Made by a program: the position numbers and the translations under genes. DNA of 64,000 nt. It comes from Thermocoleostomius sinensis A174. GTDB taxonomy: Bacteria > Cyanobacteriota > Cyanobacteriia > Elainellales > Elainellaceae. The stretch spans positions 3,821,026-3,885,025 of the forward strand of contig NZ_CP113797.1 of NCBI RefSeq assembly GCF_026802175.1, written 5' to 3'. The notes under the pieces are model-generated. The model was given only the letters and a program-made list of their open reading frames with translations, searched no databases and was not told where the DNA came from. Of the stretch, positions 26,503 to 35,369 are shown piece by piece. Numbering within the stretch: the stretch's first letter is position 1; each line of letters begins with the position of its first letter.

Positions 26503-29500
26503 GTGGTTACATACGTGTCTCAAAGCCAAGCTTCTCAAAATCCTTATGAAGCTCATACCCAAACCATTGCCCGTCAGCTTTTAGAGGCATCACGGGAAAA
26601 TCGATCGTTTTTTGCTCAAATGCGCGATCAAATGCGCTGGGACGATAAGCTATTGGGCTGGGCCATGGCCAATCCGGGACTGCGGGTACAGTTGTTTCGC
26701 TTCATTGACTGTTTGCCCTCACTGCAAAGCAAAGCTGAGATCGCTCGTCACTTGCAGGAATATTTAGGCGATGAGTCAGTGGAACTGCCAGCTGCCCTTA
26801 AGGGACTGTTAGGATTTGCCAATCCTGATTCGTTGCCTGGACAGGCCGCTGCCACCACGGTCTCCACCGCTGTTGAGACCTTGGCGCGGAAGTACATTGC
26901 TGGAGAAAACATTAAGCAAGTGATCAAGGCGATCGAGCAACTGCGCAAAGAAAAAATGACGTTTACGGTCGATCTGCTGGGTGAAGCGGTGGTGACGGAA
27001 GTAGAGGCGCAATCTTACCTCGATCGCTATCTAGACTTAATGGCACAACTCACGGAAGCCTCCAAGCGCTGGCCAGTCGTGCCGCAGATTGACCAAGCCG
27101 ATGGCGAACCGTTGCCACGGGTGCAAGTAACGATGAAGTTAACGGCTTTCTATTCGCAGTTCGATCCGCTGGATGCTAAAGGCAGTCAGGCACGTGTCAC
27201 CGATCGCATTCGTACCCTGCTGCGTCGCGCCAAGGAATTAGGAGCCGCTGTTCACTTTGACATGGAGCAGTATGTCTACAAAGATCTGACGATCTCTATC
27301 TTGCAAGAGCTATTGATGGAAGAGGAGTTCCGCGATCGCACCGATTTGGGCGTCACCCTACAAGCCTACCTGCGCGATACAGAGAAAGATTTGCAAAGCT
27401 GGATTGACTGGGCGAAACGGCGCGGCAAGCCAATCACGGTGCGGCTAGTGAAGGGGGCCTATTGGGATCAAGAAACTATCAAAGCGACGCAGCACGAATG
27501 GGATGTGCCCGTGTTCTCACACAAATCGTCTACGGACTATGCCTTCGAGAAACTGACCCGAATGCTGCTAGAGCATCACGAATACTTGTATGCCGCGATC
27601 GGGAGCCACAATGTTCGATCGCAAGCCCTAGCCATCGCCATTGCCAAAGAATTGAAGATTCCTGCGCGCCGGATTGAGTTACAGGTGCTTTATGGCATGG
27701 CAGACAAACTGGCAAAAGCCCTGGTCAATCAAGGGTTTCGGGTGCGCGTCTATTGTCCCTACGGCGAGCTAATTCCCGGTATGTCCTATTTAATCCGGCG
27801 TTTACTAGAGAATACGGCGAACACTTCATTTCTGCGGCAAAATCTAGAAGAACGACCGATCGAGGAATTACTTGCCCCTCCAGTAATGGAAACGGTAGGG
27901 ACAGGTCGCAGCGAACTATCCGTACAAAACGGACGATTTCACAATGCTCCCGACACAGACTATTCCATCGTCGAGAAGCGCGATCGCGCTTTTGCGGCCA
28001 TTCAAACTGTGCGGCAGCAGTTGGGTCAGATGTATCTGCCGTTGATCAATGGTGAGTATGTCAACCCGTCAGAGGTTGTAGAGTCGGTGAATCCGTCTAA
28101 TCCATCCGAGGTTGTGGGTAAAATTGGGCTGATTAGCGTCGAGCAAGCCGAACAAGCTATCCAAGCCGCCAAAGTTGCCTTTCCGGCTTGGAAGAAAACG
28201 CCTGTGAAAGAACGAGCGAATATTCTGCGCAAAGCCGCCGAGTTGATAGAGGAACGCCGAGATGAACTCAACGCTTGGATGGTATTGGAAACAGGTAAAC
28301 CCTTGGGGCAAGCCGATCCGGAAGTATCAGAGGCGATCGACTTCTGCCGCTTCTATGCTGATGAAATGGAACGGCTCGATCGAGGAGTGAACTATGATGT
28401 AGCGGGCGAAAATAACCGCTATCATTATCAACCCAGGGGCATTTCAGTGGTGATTTCACCCTGGAACTTTCCTCTTGCTATTCCTACAGGTATGACTGTA
28501 GCCTCACTTGTAGCAGGTAACTGTACGTTATTAAAACCTGCTGAAACGTCTTCTGTGATTGCGGCCAAGATCAGCGAAATTTTAGTGGAAGCAGGCATTC
28601 CCAAAGGGGTGTTTCAGTACGTTCCTGGAAAAGGTTCTGTTGCAGGTGCGCATATGGTCAAGCATCCGGATGTGCACCTGATCACGTTTACTGGATCGCA
28701 GGAAGTGGGTTGCCGCATTTACCGGGAAGCCGCTGATGTTCAACCTGGACAAAAACACCTGAAGCGCGTTGTGGCAGAAATGGGTGGCAAGAATGCCATT
28801 ATCGTAGACGAAAGTGCCGATCTAGATCAGGCGGTGCAAGGCGTTGTCTATTCAGCGTTTGGCTATAGTGGACAGAAATGCTCGGCTTGTTCGCGGGTGA
28901 TTGTCATGGAGCCGATCTACGATACCTTTGTGAATCGCTTGATCGAAGCCACCCGATCGCTCAATATTGGAGCCGCTGAAAACCCCAGTACGCAGGTAGG
29001 CCCCGTCATTGATGCTGCTGCCCAGAACCGGATCAAAGCCTATATTGAAAAAGGCAAAGAAGAAGCGACCGTCGCACTAGAAATGCCAGCCCCAGATACG
29101 GGGTATTTTGTGGGACCTGTGATCTTTACCGATGTGGCTCCCACGGCCAAAATCGCCCAAGAGGAAATTTTTGGCCCAGTGCTGGCGGTGATGAAGGTCA
29201 ACACATTTGATCAAGCGTTGGAGATTGCCAACGGCACAAACTACGCCCTGACTGGGGGACTGTACTCTCGCACCCCATCGCACATTCAGCGTGCCCAAAA
29301 CGAGTTCGAGGTGGGCAACCTGTACATCAACCGTCATACCACCGGGGCGATCGTGGCTCGGCAGCCATTTGGCGGCTTCAAAATGTCGGGGGTTGGCTCT
29401 AAGGCAGGCGGACCAGATTACCTACTGCAATTTCTAGAACCACGTCACATCAGCGAGAATATCCAGCGACAAGGCTTCGCACCGATTGAAGGAGCCGAGC

Positions 29501-29505
29501 AATAG
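26503..29505 (+). CDS. putA: Bifunctional proline dehydrogenase / glutamate-semialdehyde dehydrogenase (PutA)
   Basis: About 1,000 residues. The N-terminal proline dehydrogenase barrel (about 100-450) contains LGAAVHFDMEQYVYKDLT, RLVKGAYWD and RIELQVLYGMAD, family motifs for FAD and proline binding. The aldehyde dehydrogenase domain (about 515-985) has SPWNFPLAIPTG, AEMGGKNAIIVD and the catalytic Cys near residue 793 in YSGQKCSACSR. It oxidises proline to glutamate in two steps with substrate channelling. I prefer the GTG at 26503 because AGGGAG is nine bases upstream; an in-frame ATG six codons earlier is possible. The DNA-binding ribbon-helix-helix of E. coli PutA is absent. Confidence 0.96.
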   Translation: MVTYVSQSQASQNPYEAHTQTIARQLLEASRENRSFFAQMRDQMRWDDKLLGWAMANPGLRVQLFRFIDCLPSLQSKAEIARHLQEYLGDESVELPAALKGLLGFANPDSLPGQAAATTVSTAVETLARKYIAGENIKQVIKAIEQLRKEKMTFTVDLLGEAVVTEVEAQSYLDRYLDLMAQLTEASKRWPVVPQIDQADGEPLPRVQVTMKLTAFYSQFDPLDAKGSQARVTDRIRTLLRRAKELGAAVHFDMEQYVYKDLTISILQELLMEEEFRDRTDLGVTLQAYLRDTEKDLQSWIDWAKRRGKPITVRLVKGAYWDQETIKATQHEWDVPVFSHKSSTDYAFEKLTRMLLEHHEYLYAAIGSHNVRSQALAIAIAKELKIPARRIELQVLYGMADKLAKALVNQGFRVRVYCPYGELIPGMSYLIRRLLENTANTSFLRQNLEERPIEELLAPPVMETVGTGRSELSVQNGRFHNAPDTDYSIVEKRDRAFAAIQTVRQQLGQMYLPLINGEYVNPSEVVESVNPSNPSEVVGKIGLISVEQAEQAIQAAKVAFPAWKKTPVKERANILRKAAELIEERRDELNAWMVLETGKPLGQADPEVSEAIDFCRFYADEMERLDRGVNYDVAGENNRYHYQPRGISVVISPWNFPLAIPTGMTVASLVAGNCTLLKPAETSSVIAAKISEILVEAGIPKGVFQYVPGKGSVAGAHMVKHPDVHLITFTGSQEVGCRIYREAADVQPGQKHLKRVVAEMGGKNAIIVDESADLDQAVQGVVYSAFGYSGQKCSACSRVIVMEPIYDTFVNRLIEATRSLNIGAAENPSTQVGPVIDAAAQNRIKAYIEKGKEEATVALEMPAPDTGYFVGPVIFTDVAPTAKIAQEEIFGPVLAVMKVNTFDQALEIANGTNYALTGGLYSRTPSHIQRAQNEFEVGNLYINRHTTGAIVARQPFGGFKMSGVGSKAGGPDYLLQFLEPRHISENIQRQGFAPIEGAEQ

Positions 29506-29857
29506 GTGAGTGGAAGAGTGGGAGGGTAAATGAGTGGGCGGTTCATTTGCTCCTCTGCTCCCCGCTCTCCAGTGCAAGAGTAGCTTTGAGAGGAGGAGCA
29601 TGATTCAGACGCACCGCATTCGATACCTGGGTACAAGCAACCTGGAAGGAGTATCTTCGAACGATCGCGCGTGTCTTCTGAAATGAAGAAAGCCAAGGGA
29701 TATTACTGGAGCGATCGAACCAAGGAGAAGTGGTGGCTTGGATGCTCGCTAGTTTCAGGGGATCGGGGATGGGGAATCGGGAATCGGCAACTGGAGAATC
29801 AATGTAGAATCTAGATTTCATCACCCATTACCTAACCTACTCCCCACTCCCCCTCTG
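29506..29857. other. Intergenic region, convergent putA / CAP-RTX
   Basis: About 352 bp, GGG-rich at both ends, with low-complexity direct repeats. A G-quadruplex motif is annotated separately. No gene was recognised and no standard terminator seen. Confidence 0.45.
29758..29781 (+). repeat. G-quadruplex-capable tract
   Basis: Four G-runs (GGGG-ATC-GGGG-AT-GGGG-AATC-GGG) with 2-4 nt loops in the convergent gene gap, near the 3' end of both transcripts. Confidence 0.75.
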
Positions 29858-30868
29858 CTACGCCACAATCTGGAAATCCGATCGTGTCAGAGCCGGAGGC
29901 GCGGTGGCCGCATTGTTATCACTATCGACAATGGCAAACTGTCCACCTGTGCCAAATCCCGCTGCGCTACCGTTTTGATTAAAGACGAGCTTTCCGGAAC
30001 CACGGCTGTAGACAATAGCTGCATTGCTAGTCGCTAAGCCAGCATCGTTAGCAACGATCGCAATCTGGTTTGAGGTAATAGCACCAAACGTAGTTTGATC
30101 AAGCACAATTTTGTCTGTACCACGGGTAAAATCCACGATTGTGTCAATCCCCAAATCGGTTGTCCGAAATGCCGCCTCGGAATTGAATTTAAAGGAATCG
30201 CGTCCACGTCCACCAATCAACGTGTCGTTACCGGCCCCACCGTTGAGGATATCATCGCCCGTGCCGCCATTAAGCAGGTCATTACCGGCAGCTCCAAACA
30301 ACACGTCAGCACCGCCACCCCCCAGCAGCGTATCGTTGCCAGCTTGACCACTCAGGCTATCGTTACTACTGCCGCCAACCAAGTTCAACCCAGCAGATGG
30401 GGTAGATGGTGACGGAGATGGGGATGACGACCCGATCGACGAATTGGGATTGAGGTCACCACTGCCAAACAGTTGTGTCCAATAGCGCTTGTAATTGACG
30501 CTGCCTGTATCATTTTCTAGGTAAAAATAGCCAACTCCCAGTTCTGTGTAGTTAGGGTTGAGGAGATTGGCACGGTGTCCAGGACTATTGATCCACCCCT
30601 GCACCACAGCTTCAGGGGTGGTTTGACCTGCCGCAATGTTTTCTCCCATCGAGCGAGCTTCATAGCCAACCACCTTGGCTCGATCCCACGGTTTGGAGCC
30701 ATTCTTACCCGTATGGCTGAAGTAATCGTTTTGCGCCATATCTTGAGAATGTGCTTGAGCCGCCGCATTCAACTCGCTATTCAGTTTTAGAGGGGCTAAT
30801 CCATTCTGTGCACGAAATTGATTGGTTAACTCTAGAACTTGATTGACGAATGTTGCGTTCGTTGCCAA
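29858..30868 (-). CDS. Secreted CAP-domain protein with RTX calcium-binding repeats
   Basis: A 336-residue protein. Residues 8-140 form a CAP (SCP/PR-1-like) domain: [40 protein letters not shown] and [15 protein letters not shown], including the two conserved His residues. Residues 160-235 are RTX repeats of the GGxGxDxLxG type ([20 protein letters not shown]). There is no N-terminal signal peptide, as expected for type I secretion using a C-terminal signal. No T1SS transporter genes lie nearby. CAP proteins act outside the cell as calcium-dependent or lipid-binding factors; the precise role is unknown. Confidence 0.9.
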   Translation of the reverse strand: MATNATFVNQVLELTNQFRAQNGLAPLKLNSELNAAAQAHSQDMAQNDYFSHTGKNGSKPWDRAKVVGYEARSMGENIAAGQTTPEAVVQGWINSPGHRANLLNPNYTELGVGYFYLENDTGSVNYKRYWTQLFGSGDLNPNSSIGSSSPSPSPSTPSAGLNLVGGSSNDSLSGQAGNDTLLGGGGADVLFGAAGNDLLNGGTGDDILNGGAGNDTLIGGRGRDSFKFNSEAAFRTTDLGIDTIVDFTRGTDKIVLDQTTFGAITSNQIAIVANDAGLATSNAAIVYSRGSGKLVFNQNGSAAGFGTGGQFAIVDSDNNAATAPPALTRSDFQIVA

Positions 30869-31536
30869 ATTTCTTGCTCCTTACAACTCGTTAAAAGCAA
30901 GCCAGCCTAGGCATAGCGTGTTCACATCAGCGCTGTTTGTGAATGAATGCTGATAGATGAAATACAGAAATCAAATCTAATTGAAATACTGTTCTAGTTC
31001 TGCAAGATTTCACTGATGGAACACACAGCGGGAAAACATAAGACTCAGGGAACATCCACGCTTATCAATATGCCATGACCTGAAACTTGCGGTTATTTAA
31101 TCTTGAGACTGAATGAAAACCATTCCTCTGTACATAGAAGGATGGCCATTTCCGGATGAAGTTTTTCTAGATTAGTTTCTACAATGTGAGTTGATGGTAT
31201 TGTTCATAACTTCTAAACAAGCGATCGATATCAGTGACAAATAGAAGGTTATGTGCCGTACAAAAATTAACTGCAACGATTAAAAATACTAAAATCAAAA
31301 TTTCACTATTAAAAAAATTGCCTACGAATATTAAAATTCATAGGCAATCCATAGATAGAGAATGCTGTAACGAACTACAAACAGGACAAAAACGGCTTGC
31401 AAAGCACAACCAACAAATCACAACCAATCATTTTCTGCCAACCGTTGCGTCTTCCCAAATTGATTGAAAGTCATTGAAAGTCAACGTTTTGTTGCTTTAG
31501 AAGCCATCAACAATCTTTATCTTTTCATATATCTTT
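30869..31536. other. AT-rich intergenic region between cysK and CAP-RTX
   Basis: 668 bp of AT-rich DNA. It contains the CAP-RTX promoter region and the probable cysK terminator. A 77-codon plus-strand frame (31234-31467) looks like chance: lysine/asparagine-rich, no ribosome site, and it crosses the terminator hairpin. Confidence 0.5.
31311..31348 (-). terminator. Rho-independent terminator, probably of cysK
   Basis: On the minus strand ATTGCCTATGAAT and ATTCGTAGGCAAT form a 13-bp stem with one mismatch and a 6-nt loop, followed directly by seven T residues. It is about 190 bp after the cysK stop codon, the nearest minus-strand gene. Confidence 0.75.
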
Positions 31537-32547
31537 TCATAACGGTGAAGGAAGCCGATCGATTGGTTCCAACCAGTGCCCATCTGAATGGGAATCGCTG
31601 GCGGTAGAAGATTGTTCCGGTTTAAACAAAATCGTACTGAGATAGCGTTCTCCAAAACTTGGTTGAATCATGACGATCAGCTTATTCGCAGTATCGGGAC
31701 GTTGTGCTACCTGAATCGCTGCACATAAGGCGGCTCCGGACGAAATTCCTGATAACACTCCTTCTTCTCGGGCTAACCGCCGACCGTAGGCAATCGCATC
31801 TTCATCGGCTACCTGAATCACCTCATCAATCAACTCTGGGCGAAGAATGTCTGGAATAAAGCCCGCGCCGATGCCTTGAATTTTGTGTGCTCCGGGTTGT
31901 CCTCCTGAGAGAACAGGGCTATTTTTAGGTTCCACGGCGATCGCCTGAAAGGTTGGCTTTCGAGCTTTCAATACCTCTGCAATTCCTGTAATCGTCCCTC
32001 CCGTACCCACACCTGCAATCAAAATATCCACCTGTCCGTCTGTGTCTTGCCAAATTTCCTCGGCGGTGGTTTCCCGATGAATTTGCGGATTGGCAGGGTT
32101 CTGAAACTGTTGCGGCATAAACGCATTGGGAATGCCGGAGGCAAGCTCAACCGCGCGGACGATCGCTCCTTTCATACCTAGGTTTCCGGGTGTAAGCACC
32201 AACTCGGCTCCATAGGCGCGTAGCATGGCGCGTCGTTCCAAACTCATCGTTTCTGGCATCGTCAACACCAAATGATAGCCTTTTGCCGCCGCTACCATGG
32301 CCAAGGCAATGCCCGTATTCCCTGATGTAGGCTCTACAATCACCGTTCTACCAGGCTGAATCAGACCTGCCTCTTCAGCTACCCGAATCATATTTGCCCC
32401 AATGCGATCTTTCACAGACGCCGCTGGATTCATACTCTCCAACTTCACCACAATCCGCCCTACACACCCTTCTGCTTGCGGAATGCGGTTCAATTGCACG
32501 AGGGGCGTCCGACCAATGAGTTCAGTAATATCTTGGGCAATTCGCAT
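31537..32547 (-). CDS. cysK: Cysteine synthase (O-acetylserine sulfhydrylase)
   Basis: A 336-residue PLP enzyme that makes cysteine from O-acetylserine and sulfide. Lys46 in [11 protein letters not shown] binds PLP, PTSGNTG (73-79) contacts the substrate carboxylate, and the phosphate loop [10 protein letters not shown] is present. It resembles the CysK class of about 310-320 residues, with a C-terminal extension ([16 protein letters not shown]). A second, more divergent cysteine synthase lies about 10 kb away. The hairpin terminator downstream suggests a monocistronic mRNA. Confidence 0.94.
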   Translation of the reverse strand: MRIAQDITELIGRTPLVQLNRIPQAEGCVGRIVVKLESMNPAASVKDRIGANMIRVAEEAGLIQPGRTVIVEPTSGNTGIALAMVAAAKGYHLVLTMPETMSLERRAMLRAYGAELVLTPGNLGMKGAIVRAVELASGIPNAFMPQQFQNPANPQIHRETTAEEIWQDTDGQVDILIAGVGTGGTITGIAEVLKARKPTFQAIAVEPKNSPVLSGGQPGAHKIQGIGAGFIPDILRPELIDEVIQVADEDAIAYGRRLAREEGVLSGISSGAALCAAIQVAQRPDTANKLIVMIQPSFGERYLSTILFKPEQSSTASDSHSDGHWLEPIDRLPSPL

Positions 32548-32740
32548 GGCAATGCTCTAGGAAAATGCAAGGAGAGAAGGAATCAGACAGGAGCGCGGGG
32601 GCAGAGATGCCTGATATGCTTGTGCGTACTAGATTAGCCTAATTAAGCTAAGGCTGACATTGGCAGCACGCTGAAGTAAAAGCCGATTACACTAGTACCA
32701 GCTTTTATACCAGCTTTAACGGTTAGATTCTGTAACTTCC

Positions 32741-34258
32741 ATGTCTGATGCTCCTAAATCCGCCCCGGTTCGTCCATCCAGCACCACTGACCATAGCTTA
32801 ACTATCGGCGATCGGACTGTTCGCTACACCGCCACTGCCGAATGGCAACCCTTGTTCCAACGGGAAAAGCCAGTGGCCGAAATGTTTCATGTGTCTTATC
32901 TGGTAGAGTCTACTGAACCTGCGCAACGACCGCTCACCTTTGTTTTCAACGGAGGTCCAGGGGCAGCGTCTGCCTACCTACATATGGGAGCCTTGGGCCC
33001 GAAACGTATTGCCTTTGGCCCCAATGGCAGCTTACCAAAACCGCCCGTCAAACTTGTGGACAATGCTGAAAGTTGGCTCAGTTTCACCGATCTTGTCTTT
33101 ATTGATCCGATCGGTACTGGATTCAGCCGCAGCTTCACGCCAGAGCACTCTCCTGCAAACAATGCTGAGAATGTTGAGAAATCAAGCGAAAAATCGTCTT
33201 CGGAGCCAGACAAACCCAAAGAAACTGAATTTTGGGAGGTAGAGCGTGATCTCAACGCCCTCGGAGAGTTCATTCAGCGGTTTCTGTCCCGCCGCAAGCG
33301 CTGGCTGTCTCCAGTATTCATTGCCGGGGAAAGCTACGGGGGCTTTCGGGTGGCTAGGTTGGCTCGCAAACTTCAGCAAGATTTTGGAGTGGGGTTATCG
33401 GGAGCGATTCTAATTTCTCCAGCGCTGGAGTTTAGTTTTCTCGATAGCAATGATTACAATCTCACGGCTTGGGCAACTCTATTGCCCTCGTTTGCAGCCT
33501 CGGCCGCCTATCACGGACGCGCGCAATGGGCCGGAGAACCGGGCGATCTACAGGCGCACAGAACCGCAGCCGAGCAGTTTGCTCGCAAAACCTTAATTCC
33601 TATGCTGGCACTGGGCGACACAATGCCATCGGAAGAACGACAAGCCGCATTCCAGCAGTTGGCTGGCTTGATTGGGCTGCCTGTGACCTTAGTTGAGCAA
33701 CAAGCTGGACGCATTAACATCGAACGATTTGCGCGAGAACTGTTGCGCGATCAACAGCGAATTGTGGGATTGTATGATGCTTCGGTGACAGCGATCGATC
33801 CGTTTCCCGATCGGTTGACCTATCAAGGCATTGATCCAACGCTGGACGGGCTAGATCGACTGTTTACTGGGGCCATCAATAGCCACCTACGAGATACACT
33901 AGGCGTTGAAACCGACTTGACCTATCAACTGCTCAACTTAGAAACCTTCAAAGCTTGGAAATATGACTTGAGAGGTGATTTCAAGCAGGGATTTATTGGC
34001 TCGGTTGATGATTTACGTGTGGGAATGACACTGAATCCGCACATGCGCGTGTATATTACGCACGGCTTTTTTGATTTAGTGACGCCCTACTTCGCGTCCA
34101 ACCATTTAGCCGACTTGATGAAACTTGATCCAGACATTCGCCCCAACCTCAGCTTAAAACACTTTCCCGGTGGTCATATGTTCTATACCTGGGATGAGTC
34201 GCGACAGCAGTGGTTTAAAGAAATGCAAGCGTTGTATGCAAAGGCGATCGCCTATTAA
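32741..34258 (+). CDS. S10-family serine carboxypeptidase-like protein
   Basis: A 505-residue alpha/beta hydrolase of the S10 peptidase family. FNGGPGAASAYLHMGALGP is the S10 oxyanion and substrate-recognition motif, Ser198 in AGESYGG is the nucleophile, Asp lies in HGFFDLVTP and the catalytic His in FPGGHMFYTW. No N-terminal signal peptide is obvious, so it may be cytoplasmic, unlike eukaryotic carboxypeptidase Y. An acidic, Ser-rich insertion occurs near 135-160. Known bacterial members are mostly uncharacterised peptidases. Single gene. Confidence 0.88.
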   Translation: MSDAPKSAPVRPSSTTDHSLTIGDRTVRYTATAEWQPLFQREKPVAEMFHVSYLVESTEPAQRPLTFVFNGGPGAASAYLHMGALGPKRIAFGPNGSLPKPPVKLVDNAESWLSFTDLVFIDPIGTGFSRSFTPEHSPANNAENVEKSSEKSSSEPDKPKETEFWEVERDLNALGEFIQRFLSRRKRWLSPVFIAGESYGGFRVARLARKLQQDFGVGLSGAILISPALEFSFLDSNDYNLTAWATLLPSFAASAAYHGRAQWAGEPGDLQAHRTAAEQFARKTLIPMLALGDTMPSEERQAAFQQLAGLIGLPVTLVEQQAGRINIERFARELLRDQQRIVGLYDASVTAIDPFPDRLTYQGIDPTLDGLDRLFTGAINSHLRDTLGVETDLTYQLLNLETFKAWKYDLRGDFKQGFIGSVDDLRVGMTLNPHMRVYITHGFFDLVTPYFASNHLADLMKLDPDIRPNLSLKHFPGGHMFYTWDESRQQWFKEMQALYAKAIAY

Positions 34259-34264
34259 CTCGGC

Positions 34265-34385
34265 AACGGCTGCGAATCCCTCTACCCTCACCCTCGATTC
34301 CTCTCCCAACTAGCGAGGAACTTTGATCCGGCTTCCCTTGTTTGGGAAAAGGGCTTGGGAGAAAGGGCACTTTGGGAGGCAAGAT
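34265..34385. repeat. Related fragment of the dispersed palindromic repeat
   Basis: The interior sequence (ACCCTCACCCTCGATTCCTC, then GATCCGGCTTCCC, then TTGGGAGAAAGGGC) matches the middle of the MITE-like copies near 10.1 and 19.3 kb, but the CGGAC ends are missing. It is probably a decayed copy. Confidence 0.5.
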
Positions 34386-34480
34386 CAACGATTACCAGGC
34401 GAATCGCGAGAGAGACGAACAGCAATTTCACACCCCTTTGCCTGCTTCGATCGTTCGATCGCATTTGTGCCAGCCAACCA

Positions 34481-34518
34481 CGTAAAATTTAATGAAAAAG
34501 ATTCCCATTAATTTTACG
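34481..34518. promoter_or_regulatory. Inverted repeat upstream of the siderophore-regulator gene, possible Fur-type operator
   Basis: CGTAAAATTTAATG and CATTAATTTTACG are inverse complements apart from one bulged T, spaced 11 nt. The inner part AATGAAAAAGATTCCCATT has Fur-box-like symmetry (AATG...CATT). It ends 25 bp before the ATG of the truncated AraC-type gene, a place where Fur control of a siderophore locus would be expected. Fur binding is inference. Confidence 0.5.
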
Positions 34519-34543
34519 ATTGCGGCCGAATCCACACCATACC

Positions 34544-35017
34544 ATGACTTTGATTCTTGACGGAACCGCCTGGGAGGAACTGTTTCAACAATTTCCTGGT
34601 TCTTATCCTCCTGATCTTATACTGGATGATTTTGAAACCGTTGAGAGCTTTCCAGCCTGTCTGGGACGCGGTTATACTCGCTCAATGGAACTGTTGCCAG
34701 GAATGTGGCTAGATGTGTTTGATCGCACCCTTTACCAAGATTGGATATTCAGAAGCTCCGTCTGTGATCATGCGGTACAGTATTCCGTCTTGCTCACTGG
34801 ATTCATTCATCATGAAGACACCTATCCTACCCTAGGAGGGCAGCGCAGCTACGTTTCTGGCAGTGGCATCTCCCCCAGTTACACTGCCAAATATGAACGA
34901 TCGCAGCGATTGGCAGGCGTGAGCATTCATTTATTGCCCGCTGTGATGGAGGAGTTTCTGATGGAAATGCCAGATTCACCTCGATCCCTGTTGAAGGTGT
35001 TATTAAAAAATGTTTAA
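34544..35017 (+). pseudogene. Truncated AraC-type regulator (N-terminal domain only)
   Basis: About 157 residues from ATG 34544 (MTLILDGTAWEEL). The N-terminal pattern, including GRGYTRSMELLPGMWLDVFD and the later LLTGFIHHEDTYP segment, is that of cyanobacterial AraC-family regulators that sit beside TonB-dependent siderophore receptors. The two C-terminal helix-turn-helix motifs of about 100 residues are absent: the frame stops after SLLKVLLKNV and the next 350 bp have no continuation. So it is probably inactive as a DNA-binding regulator. Family assignment is moderate because only the sensor domain remains. Confidence 0.65.
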
Positions 35018-35029
35018 TGGGTAAACTCT

Positions 35030-35220
35030 CTAAGCAATGGCTAGATTCAGTCGCAGATTGATAAAGTCAGTCACTTGCTCATGAAAACCCGTTGATTCCA
35101 TTTCAATGAGTTCTCCGTCAATCAGTTCGTGCCGTAAATCGTCAATTGGGCGACGATTTCTTCAGCGGTCAAGGATGCCGCATGACAACGAATGGGTGGC
35201 GCAACCGCTAAATCAGCTTT
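35030..35220 (-). pseudogene. Uma2-like N-terminal fragment, frameshifted
   Basis: On the minus strand one frame reads LTAEEIVAQ and another DDLRHELIDGELIEMESTGF, together resembling the start of a Uma2-family (DUF820) protein (LT-x-E-E-x ... R-x-E-L-I-D-G-E). The two pieces are in different frames and a TAG follows after about 35 residues. The rest of the gene is missing. A decayed fragment lodged between the AraC remnant and the TonB receptor. Confidence 0.45.
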
Positions 35221-35369
35221 GCCCTAAATTTTTAGCCTTGGTGAACGTTTAATTGTGTATCTTGTCCGTATTGGGATAGACAGGCGGCGATCGACTTCTC
35301 TACACTCCTTTTCATTGACTATTAAGACCAATTTTCAATAAGTGTTAGATTCTGTTGTGAGGAGTTGGA

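Noticed and set aside
31234-31467. A 77-codon plus-strand frame in the AT-rich gap
   Set aside because: Lys/Asn-rich translation without domains, crossing the minus-strand terminator hairpin; a chance open frame is more likely.
34323-34511. A 62-codon frame before the AraC-type remnant
   Set aside because: It lies inside the decayed repeat copy and shows no protein-like pattern.
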